A DNA stretch of 5,270 bases, taken from positions 1-5,270 of the forward strand of contig CACXDV010000136.1 of NCBI GenBank assembly GCA_902766585.1, written 5' to 3'. The number at the start of each line of letters is the position of its first letter. Positions within the stretch are counted from its first letter, which is position 1. Shown here in pieces: positions 1 to 4,680 of this stretch. The stretch is from an uncultured Ruminococcus sp. Lineage in GTDB: Bacteria; Bacillota; Clostridia; Oscillospirales; Acutalibacteraceae. The notes beneath the pieces are model-generated. The model did no database searches, had not been told where the DNA came from, and saw nothing but the letters and a program-made list of their open reading frames with translations. A program made the translations under genes and the position numbers.

Positions 1-577
1 ATATTCCGATATTTACAGCATTGAGTCCGAGCTTAATTCAGTTGAGCTTAAACCGATGAAGACAAATTTTGCCCCCGTTGATGAATTGGTCGATGAAATT
101 TTTGCACAGATACTTACAGACGATATGACGCCCGGTCAGAAGCTCAAAGCCTGCTATGACTATCTTGCAACACAGTGTACCTACGGCTATGACGGCTATA
201 AGGCAATATATGCCGACGGATATATGAGTGAGCAGGACAGGGAAATTGTTGAGTTTTCATACTGCATACTCAGGGACAGAATAGGTACCTGTGAAAACTT
301 CGGCGCTGCATTTACTGTAATGACAAGGCGCATCGGCTTTGAAACCAATTTCGTATATGGTGACGTTGCAATGTCCGCGGGCGGATATGACGGCCATTAC
401 TGGTCTGATGTGAATGTAAACGGAAAGCATTATGTATTCGATCCTCAGGTAGAGAATAATAACGGCGCATCAAGCGGTATTGTCAATTATTATTTCTATG
501 GTCTGAGACCTGAATACAACTACGGAATGTACCGCTATAACTATATTGAAACAGTTCACGGCTTTAAGCGCTGGTGA
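1..577 (+). CDS. Transglutaminase-like domain protein, 5'-truncated (3' end only)
   Basis: The reading frame is open from base 2 through the left edge to the TGA at 575-577, so this is the C-terminal part (about 191 residues) of a longer protein. The ATG at 56 is internal to the open frame and has no convincing ribosome binding site, so I do not use it as the start. The segment matches the transglutaminase-like core (PF01841 type). A Cys lies in an RIGTCENFGAAF motif (codon 290-292), a His in GHYWSDVNV (395-397) and an Asp in YVFDPQ (440-442), in the order and context of the Cys-His-Asp triad. The C-terminal tail is rich in Tyr and Asn. Family members hydrolyse or crosslink peptide or amide bonds, and many clostridial ones are secreted or wall-associated. 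The missing N-terminus prevents checking for a signal peptide or other domains. The substrate is unknown. No clear intrinsic terminator follows it. Confidence 0.85.
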   Translation, partial: YSDIYSIESELNSVELKPMKTNFAPVDELVDEIFAQILTDDMTPGQKLKACYDYLATQCTYGYDGYKAIYADGYMSEQDREIVEFSYCILRDRIGTCENFGAAFTVMTRRIGFETNFVYGDVAMSAGGYDGHYWSDVNVNGKHYVFDPQVENNNGASSGIVNYYFYGLRPEYNYGMYRYNYIETVHGFKRW

Positions 578-632
578 TCACGGGAAGAAATTTATGCTCT
601 TATAAAAGTACCGAAAAAAGTGTATAAAGGTC

Positions 633-661
633 TTTACAAGCGTAAAAATATATGTTATAAT
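633..661 (+). promoter_or_regulatory. Sigma-A promoter of rpsO with extended -10
   Basis: A TTTACA -35 box (633-638; 5 of 6 to TTGACA) and a perfect TATAAT -10 box (656-661) are separated by exactly 17 nt. A TG one base upstream of the -10 (653-654) makes it an extended -10. Transcription should begin near 665-669, giving rpsO a leader of about 120 nt. This is the best promoter in the window, as expected for a ribosomal protein gene. Confidence 0.85.
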
Positions 662-667
662 TGTACT

Positions 668-786
668 CGTTGAGCTCGTTCATGGTTCGGGGGCAAAGCC
701 CTTGTATGGGAATCCACAGCCCCGGACTAAGATAGTGTCATATGACAGTGGGCAAAGGCAAAATTCATAGTAAAGGTGGGTAAAAA
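668..786 (+). promoter_or_regulatory. Structured 5' leader of rpsO, candidate S15 autoregulatory RNA
   Basis: Seen in the sequence: a 10-bp helix pairs 683-692 with 720-729 (core GUUCGGGG with CCCCGGAC, plus U-A and G-U closing pairs). It encloses 27 nt that can form a second stem (about 701-709 with 714-719, loop GAAU) and a short GC-AAA-GC hairpin, a three-way-junction-like layout. Downstream, UGUC (736-739) pairs with GACA (744-747) in a perfect palindrome. The ribosome binding site AAAGGTGG (772-779) lies 7 nt before the ATG at 787. Established: S15 represses its own translation through leader RNAs of different architectures in different phyla, including a three-way junction in Geobacillus, often mimicking the 16S rRNA site. 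Inferred: this leader does the same job. The fold was drawn by hand and I did not match it to a named Rfam family. Confidence 0.6.
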
Positions 787-1050
787 ATGCTTCAGGAAGA
801 AAAGAATGCTATCATCAAGGAGTATGCTATTCACGAGGGCGATACAGGTTCACCCGAGGTTCAGATCGCTATTCTTACAAAGAGAATTGCTGACCTTACA
901 GAGCATCTCAAGACACACAAGAAGGATCATCATTCCAGAAGAGGTCTTTTTAAGATGATCGGTCAGAGAAGAAGTCTTCTCAATTACCTGATCAAGGTTG
1001 ACATTGAGCGTTATCGTTCCATCATCGCAAGACTCGGTATCCGTAAATAA
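787..1050 (+). CDS. rpsO: 30S ribosomal protein S15
   Basis: An 87-residue protein, matching the usual 88-89 residue length of bacterial S15. Diagnostic stretches are HEGDTGSPEVQIA (residues about 16-28), THKKDHHSRRGL (about 43-54) and RRSLLNYL, which carry the conserved His, Asp and Ser residues and basic positions that contact 16S rRNA. S15 is a primary binder of the 16S central domain (helices 20-22 junction), nucleates assembly of the 30S platform and contributes an intersubunit bridge to 23S rRNA. The ATG start is set by AAAGGTGG 7 nt upstream. The gene has its own strong promoter and structured leader, is followed by a terminator hairpin, and lies 193 nt upstream of pnp, the classical rpsO-pnp order. 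An overlapping frame beginning near 776 is a shadow. Confidence 0.98.
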   Translation: MLQEEKNAIIKEYAIHEGDTGSPEVQIAILTKRIADLTEHLKTHKKDHHSRRGLFKMIGQRRSLLNYLIKVDIERYRSIIARLGIRK

Positions 1051-1056
1051 TTGTTC

Positions 1057-1096
1057 GGGGCAGTCTGTTATTCAGACTGCCTTGTTTCAATTCTTT
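1057..1096 (+). terminator. Intrinsic terminator or attenuator after rpsO
   Basis: A perfect 9-bp stem GGCAGUCUG (1059-1067) with CAGACUGCC (1073-1081) and a 5-nt loop UUAUU starts a few bases after the rpsO stop. Two G-U pairs could extend it. The following tract is U-rich but interrupted (TTGTTTCAATTCTTT), so some readthrough into pnp is plausible. I see no strong separate promoter for pnp, which makes partial termination an attractive reading. Confidence 0.75.
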
Positions 1097-1131
1097 AAAA
1101 GAAAAAAGCGAAGCCTCCGGTGCTTTGATAA

Positions 1132-1196
1132 CTGTACCGGTAATTCATAATGCAAAGCATATCGGTCGGTGTGTTTTGCATTATGAATTAGTACAG
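1132..1196 (+). repeat. Long near-perfect inverted repeat (hairpin) in the pnp leader
   Basis: A perfect 16-bp inverted repeat, TAATTCATAATGCAAA (1141-1156) with its complement at 1175-1190, is the core. Outward, CTGTAC (1132-1137) pairs with GTACAG (1191-1196) past a 3-nt CGG bulge (1138-1140). Inward, 1157-1163 pairs with 1168-1174, including G-U pairs, closing a GGUC tetraloop (1164-1167). As RNA this is a single stem of about 29 bp, ending 47 nt before the pnp start codon. In E. coli, the pnp leader carries a long hairpin cut by RNase III that lets PNPase repress its own synthesis; the position and length here suggest an analogous element. It has no U-tract and is not a terminator. An alternative is a small palindromic mobile or repetitive element. 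Confidence 0.85.
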
Positions 1197-1243
1197 ACAA
1201 AATGCCCGGGGCTTCTGCAAATTATAAAAATGGAGGAAAAGCT

Positions 1244-3436
1244 ATGTTTGAAAAATTCAGAAGATTTGAGACCGAATTTGCAGGCAGACCCCTTGTTATC
1301 GAAACAGGCAAAACAACTCAGCTTGCAAACGGCGCCTGCTTTGTTCACTACGGCGAAACAGTTATCCATGTAGCTGTTACCGCATCAGCAAAGCCAAGAG
1401 AGGGAGTTGATTTCTTCCCCCTGTCAGTAGATTATGAGGAGAAGCAGTATGCACTCGGAAAAATACCCGGAGCATACGGCAAGAGAGAGGGCAGACCGAG
1501 TGAAAAGGCTATACTCGTATCCCGTGTTATCGACAGACCGATTCGTCCTCTGTTCCCGAAGGATATGAGAAATGATGTATCTATCGTTTGTACTGTTATG
1601 GCATATGATCCCGAATGTCTCCCCGAGATCGCAGCTATGGTCGGAACCTCAGTTGCACTGAGCATTTCCGATGTGCCGTGGAACGGACCTATTTCTGCCG
1701 TATCTGTCGGACTGGTTGACGGCGAGTTCGTTATCAATCCGAATAAGGAGCAGAGAGAAAAGTCAAAAATGGCTGTTACCGTTGCTTCTACAGACAGCAG
1801 AATTGCTATGATAGAGGCAGGCGCAGATATCGTTCCCGATGATGTTATGTATAACGGTATTATGGCAGGCCATGAGGCTAACCAGAAGATAATCGAATTT
1901 ATCAAGGGCATCCGCGATGAGATAGGCAAGGAGAAATTCTCCTATCCGAGCAACGAGCCTGATCATGATATGTTTGAGGCTATCAAGGAGTTCTCCATAG
2001 AGGATATCAAGGCAGCTCTTGATACAGATGACAAGAATGTCCGTGAGGAAAGACTCAAGCCTATATATGAAAGCGTTCATGCTAAATTTGACGAGATATA
2101 TCCTGAGCAGGAAGCAAAGATAGATGAATGTCTTTATAAGACACAGAAGTTCGTTGTACGCCGTTGGCTGCTTGATGAGCAGAAGCGTGTTGACGGAAGA
2201 GGAATGGATGAAATGCGTCCGCTTGCTTCCGAGGTAGGAGTTCTTCCGAGAGTACACGGTTCAGGTCTTTTCACAAGAGGTCAGACACAGGTACTCACTG
2301 TCACAACACTCGGTCCTGTCAGCGATCAGCAGATAATGGACGGTATCGACGATCAGACAAGCAAGAGATATATCCATCACTATAATTTCCCCTCATATTC
2401 CGTAGGCGAAACAAAGCCCTCAAGAGGTCCCGGCAGACGTGAGATAGGTCACGGCGCACTTGCTGAAAGAGCTCTTGTTCCGGTAATTCCCTCTGTAGAG
2501 GAATTCCCCTATACTATACGTCTTGTATCCGAGATACTTTCTTCAAACGGTTCCACATCACAGGGCTCTATCTGCGGTTCAACGCTTTCACTCATGGATG
2601 CGGGCGTTCCGATAAAGGCTCCCGTTGCAGGTATAAGCTGCGGACTTATCACCGAGGGCGAGCGCTGGATGACAATGGTCGATATCCAGGGACTTGAGGA
2701 TTTCTTCGGAGATATGGACTTCAAGGTAGCAGGTACACATGAGGGTATCACTGCTATACAGATGGACCTTAAGATCAGCGGTCTTACACCCGATATGGTA
2801 AAGGAAGCTCTTTATAAGACACATAAGGCAAGAGATTATATCCTTGATGAAGTTATGCTCAAGGCGATCCCCGAGCCGAGAAAGGAGCTTTCAAAGTATG
2901 CTCCAAAGATGCTTACAACAGTTATTCCCGTTGACAAGATCCGTGAGGTCATCGGTTCAGGCGGAAAGGTCATTCAGAAGATCTGCGCTGAATGTGATGT
3001 TAAGATCGACATTGAAGAGGACGGACACGTTTATGTAAGCGGTCTTGATATGGATAACTGTAACAGAGCTATGACAATTGTTGATACAATTGTAAGGGAG
3101 CCTGAGCCCGGCGCTATCTTCAAGGGAAGAGTAACAAGACTTATGGATTTCGGCGCATTTGTTGAGATCGCTCCCGGCAAGGAAGGTCTTTGCCATATTT
3201 CACAGCTTGATGTTAAGCGCACAGAAAAGGTAACTGATGTTGTAAATGTTGATGATGTAATTATTGTCAAAGTGCTTGATATCGATGACAAGGGCAGAAT
3301 AAACCTTTCGCGCAGAGAGGCTCTTATTGAGGTAGAGGGACTTACACCTGAAAATGATGTTGCTCCCCGCAGACCTTCACGTCCTTCAAACGGCGGTTTC
3401 AGAGGAAACAGAAGAAATAATAACTATAACGACTGA
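1244..3436 (+). CDS. pnp: Polyribonucleotide nucleotidyltransferase (PNPase)
   Basis: The 730-residue product degrades RNA 3'-5' by phosphorolysis and can add tails in reverse; it acts as a cytoplasmic trimer in mRNA decay and RNA quality control. The start is the ATG at 1244, with GGAGG (1232-1236) 7 nt upstream. An in-frame ATG at 1202 would add 14 residues but has no ribosome site. Domain order is complete: first RNase PH domain (about 10-145, with IPGAYGKREGRPSE), helical linker (about 240-315), second RNase PH domain (about 320-550), KH domain with GSGG loop at 571-574, S1 domain at about 623-694 (GAIFKGRV to LSRREAL), then a 36-residue low-complexity tail rich in Arg, Asn and Pro. Catalytic-site motifs are intact: NGSTSQGS (Ser437, Ser439) and GLEDFFGDMDFK with Asp486, Asp492 and Lys494. 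No defect is seen. Confidence 0.98.
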   Translation: MFEKFRRFETEFAGRPLVIETGKTTQLANGACFVHYGETVIHVAVTASAKPREGVDFFPLSVDYEEKQYALGKIPGAYGKREGRPSEKAILVSRVIDRPIRPLFPKDMRNDVSIVCTVMAYDPECLPEIAAMVGTSVALSISDVPWNGPISAVSVGLVDGEFVINPNKEQREKSKMAVTVASTDSRIAMIEAGADIVPDDVMYNGIMAGHEANQKIIEFIKGIRDEIGKEKFSYPSNEPDHDMFEAIKEFSIEDIKAALDTDDKNVREERLKPIYESVHAKFDEIYPEQEAKIDECLYKTQKFVVRRWLLDEQKRVDGRGMDEMRPLASEVGVLPRVHGSGLFTRGQTQVLTVTTLGPVSDQQIMDGIDDQTSKRYIHHYNFPSYSVGETKPSRGPGRREIGHGALAERALVPVIPSVEEFPYTIRLVSEILSSNGSTSQGSICGSTLSLMDAGVPIKAPVAGISCGLITEGERWMTMVDIQGLEDFFGDMDFKVAGTHEGITAIQMDLKISGLTPDMVKEALYKTHKARDYILDEVMLKAIPEPRKELSKYAPKMLTTVIPVDKIREVIGSGGKVIQKICAECDVKIDIEEDGHVYVSGLDMDNCNRAMTIVDTIVREPEPGAIFKGRVTRLMDFGAFVEIAPGKEGLCHISQLDVKRTEKVTDVVNVDDVIIVKVLDIDDKGRINLSRREALIEVEGLTPENDVAPRRPSRPSNGGFRGNRRNNNYND

Positions 3437-3458
3437 TCGTTTTCCGTACAGAAACGAT
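3436..3458 (+). other. Small hairpin at the pnp stop codon
   Basis: ATCGTTT (3436-3442) is complementary to AAACGAT (3452-3458), starting at the last base of the pnp stop codon, and one more C-G pair is possible past a bulged U. It precedes the stronger terminator hairpin by only 6 nt. It may protect the transcript 3' end or simply be chance; it lacks a U-tract of its own. Confidence 0.4.
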
Positions 3459-3464
3459 AAGAAA

Positions 3465-3507
3465 ATGGCTGTTATATCCTTTTGCGGTATAACAGCCATA
3501 ATTTTTT
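3465..3507 (+). terminator. Intrinsic terminator of pnp, probably bidirectional
   Basis: A 14-bp stem pairs 3465-3478 (ATGGCTGTTATATC) with 3486-3499, with a 7-nt loop, and is followed by AA and six T residues (3502-3507). It terminates pnp on the plus strand. The T-run overlaps the stop codon of the convergent minus-strand gene (3506-3508). On the minus strand the same stem is followed by ATTTTC, so it can serve both genes, although that U-tract is weaker. Confidence 0.92.
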
Positions 3508-3988
3508 AACCTAACGGTTTTTCGGCATAATAGCGTTTGTCAATGCGGTATATGACTACCTCATCACCCGGAGCTAACTGATCCATTTTTTCGCTGCCCT
3601 TCCATGAGATCTTTTCGGCGTACTGCTTTTTCTCCTCAGACCAAACATTAACGCTGAAATAAGAATCCCCCTGTCTGCTGCCCAATTGCTTTCCGATGAT
3701 GACTCCGCGGAAAACGCCGTAGACATTCGGCTTCAGCAGATACATTCCACAGGCAAATGCCATTATTATCGTGACTATAATATCAAGTTCCCAGGGCAGC
3801 TTTATTATGAAATACATAATTAAACCGACGCCAACGGATATAAGAAGATCAGCAATAATAATGATCGTTTTTGAGGTTTTGTTCATTTTTTCGAGATGCT
3901 CTCTTTCCTTCGGTGTGGGTGCCTCGAACCCGAGCTGAGACGGAGGAACAATAAACCTCCTGCAAAAATTTTCACTTCTTGTTTGCAT
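3506..3988 (-). CDS. Unrecognised protein with two membrane segments and a soluble C-terminal domain
   Basis: The 160-residue protein is not one I can name. Residues 1-40 are polar and charged (PTPKEREHLEKMNKTSK). Two hydrophobic helices follow at about 41-62 and 68-85, separated by a very short KLPWE turn, so they form a hairpin with both ends on the same side. Residues about 90-160 look like a compact beta-rich domain (RGVIIGKQ, YFSVNVWSEEK, GDEVVIYRIDKRYY); charge distribution suggests it is cytoplasmic. I chose the ATG at 3988 because AGAAGG lies 10 nt upstream and a near-consensus promoter sits just beyond it. An internal Met at residue 35 (codon 3884-3886) is a weaker alternative start that would begin just before the first helix. 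The gene converges on pnp and is divergent from the LytTR gene. No catalytic motif is visible. Confidence 0.8.
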   Translation of the reverse strand: MQTRSENFCRRFIVPPSQLGFEAPTPKEREHLEKMNKTSKTIIIIADLLISVGVGLIMYFIIKLPWELDIIVTIIMAFACGMYLLKPNVYGVFRGVIIGKQLGSRQGDSYFSVNVWSEEKKQYAEKISWKGSEKMDQLAPGDEVVIYRIDKRYYAEKPLG

Positions 3989-4011
3989 GATATCACATCC
4001 TTCTGATATAG

Positions 4012-4040
4012 ATTATATCATAAATATCCATTTTTTTCAA
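4012..4040 (-). promoter_or_regulatory. Sigma-A promoter of the minus-strand membrane protein gene
   Basis: Read on the minus strand, TTGAAA (4040 down to 4035; 5 of 6 to consensus) and a perfect TATAAT (4017 down to 4012) are separated by 17 nt. The predicted start near 4004-4007 leaves a 5' untranslated region of only about 16-19 nt, with the Shine-Dalgarno AGAAGG almost at the RNA 5' end. Confidence 0.82.
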
Positions 4041-4045
4041 TATAA

Positions 4046-4116
4046 AATACAGCGATCAGCCTTTTTCTGTATAACAGGAATTTTTATTGCAATCTGCGCT
4101 GTATTCAGTGCTGTTT
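4046..4116. repeat. Repeated AATACAGCG-type boxes in the divergent intergenic region
   Basis: AATACAGCG (4046-4054) has an exact 9-bp inverted copy, CGCTGTATT (4097-4105). A related box follows in direct orientation with the second: GCGCTGTAT (4096-4104) and GTGCTGTTT (4108-4116), start-to-start 12 bp. The first box abuts the -35 of the minus-strand promoter and the other two lie just upstream of the plus-strand promoter. This suggests operator half-sites shared by the divergent genes. They do not clearly fit the published LytTR site spacing of about 21-22 bp. Confidence 0.5.
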
Positions 4117-4128
4117 ATGCAAAAACGG

Positions 4129-4157
4129 TTGCAGATATTTTTTAAATATAATATAAT
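4129..4157 (+). promoter_or_regulatory. Probable promoter of the LytTR operon, weak -35
   Basis: A perfect TATAAT (4152-4157), overlapping a second TATAAT (4147-4152), lies 17 nt after TTGCAG (4129-4134), which matches only the first three bases of the -35 consensus. A strong -10 with a poor -35 is typical of promoters needing an activator, which would fit control by the LytTR protein itself. Transcription would start near 4164. Confidence 0.6.
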
Positions 4158-4163
4158 CATAAT

Positions 4164-4199
4164 CACAGGGAACACGACCGCGGCAGTGTTCGTACTGTG
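4164..4199 (+). promoter_or_regulatory. Hairpin in the leader of the LytTR gene
   Basis: CACAG (4164-4168) pairs with CUGUG (4195-4199), and after a small internal loop GAACAC (4170-4175) pairs with GUGUUC (4186-4191) around a 10-nt GC-rich loop. The stem would start at the predicted RNA 5' end and finish just before the Shine-Dalgarno at 4201-4207. No U-tract follows, so it is not a terminator; it may stabilise the RNA or affect initiation. Confidence 0.5.
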
Positions 4200-4200
4200 G

Positions 4201-4207
4201 AAAGGGG
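4201..4207 (+). promoter_or_regulatory. Ribosome binding site that selects a TTG start
   Basis: AAAGGGG lies 8 nt before the TTG at 4216. No ATG in that frame occupies this position. An ATG at 4211 is in another frame and stops after a few codons. Upstream in-frame candidates (TTG 4087, ATG 4117) have a weak site or none and would place the promoter inside the coding region. Confidence 0.7.
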
Positions 4208-4215
4208 CTGATGAA

Positions 4216-4668
4216 TTGTTCAGGATCAGGTTAGAGTTCAGCGATGAAAGCTATGAAGAGGTAAAGAAAACGCTTAACGAGCATGGCATAGAAACTGATG
4301 ATGAATCTGAATATGTACTGCTTCATAAATCAATATTTCCGGAGAGGATAGCAGTAAGGGATAATGAAGGAACAAGACTGCTTATCTCTGTTGAGGATAT
4401 TATTACCATAGAAAGCTATGGACACAATATTGAAGTACATACCTCTGAAAGCGTTTACAGATCCGCAGATTCTCTTGCAAGATTTGAAAGTATTCTTGCC
4501 CCCGATAAATTTCTCAGAGTAAGCAATTCGGTCATTATCAGAACGGATAAGATCGAGCATATTACCCCCACTCTTTATATGAAATTCATTCTGAAAATGA
4601 AGAATTCAGAAAAGGTGGATGTTACAAGAAACTATTATACGAAATTCAAAACATATTTTGGTATTTGA
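4216..4668 (+). CDS. Stand-alone LytTR-family DNA-binding transcriptional regulator
   Basis: With the TTG start at 4216 the protein has 150 residues. Residues 1-50 form a charged N-terminal region with no receiver (phospho-acceptor) domain. Residues about 55-150 match the LytTR DNA-binding domain: ISVEDIITIESYGHNIEVHT, then the signature FLRVSNSVIIRTDKIEHITP (about 99-118), a strand-turn-strand KFILKMKNSEKVDVTRNYYTKF and the terminal Phe-rich end. LytTR proteins bind direct repeats with a ten-stranded beta fold and regulate virulence, bacteriocin, competence or cell-envelope genes. Lack of a receiver domain puts it in the small LytTR class normally co-encoded with a membrane partner, and a membrane protein gene follows after 12 nt. 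A longer version starting at 4087 would add a hydrophobic 43-residue extension, which I consider unlikely. Targets are unknown; autoregulation is an inference. Confidence 0.88.
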   Translation: MFRIRLEFSDESYEEVKKTLNEHGIETDDESEYVLLHKSIFPERIAVRDNEGTRLLISVEDIITIESYGHNIEVHTSESVYRSADSLARFESILAPDKFLRVSNSVIIRTDKIEHITPTLYMKFILKMKNSEKVDVTRNYYTKFKTYFGI

Positions 4669-4673
4669 GGAGG
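4667..4673 (+). promoter_or_regulatory. Ribosome binding site overlapping the upstream stop codon
   Basis: GAGGAGG starts inside the TGA stop codon of the LytTR gene (4666-4668) and sits 7 nt before the ATG at 4681. Ribosomes finishing the regulator are delivered onto this site, so the two genes are probably translationally coupled and made in a fixed ratio. Confidence 0.8.
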
Positions 4674-4680
4674 TACCGTT

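Noticed and set aside
574..581. GTGATCAC palindrome at the stop of the first gene as a terminator
   Set aside because: It is only an 8-bp palindrome with no loop and no T-run.
1125..1151. Promoter-like TTGATA (1125-1130) and CATAAT (1146-1151) upstream of pnp
   Set aside because: Each box matches 5 of 6, but the spacer is only 15 nt and the start would fall in the hairpin loop. I keep it as a possibility only and do not list it as a feature.
1202..1243. Extended pnp start at the ATG at 1202
   Set aside because: There is no Shine-Dalgarno before it, the added residues do not resemble PNPase, and GGAGG at 1232-1236 points to the ATG at 1244.
1432..3291. Several open frames on the minus strand and one on the plus strand inside pnp
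   Set aside because: They lie fully within the intact pnp gene, lack ribosome sites and have compositions expected of shadow frames.
4108..4136. LytTR consensus direct repeats around the GTT at 4113 and the GTT at 4128
   Set aside because: The flanking bases match the consensus poorly and the 15-bp period differs from the expected 21-22 bp.
4087..4215. Longer LytTR protein beginning at the TTG at 4087 or the ATG at 4117
   Set aside because: The ribosome site is only a weak AGGA or absent, the extension overlaps the promoter and leader hairpin, and it does not look like a LytTR N-terminus.
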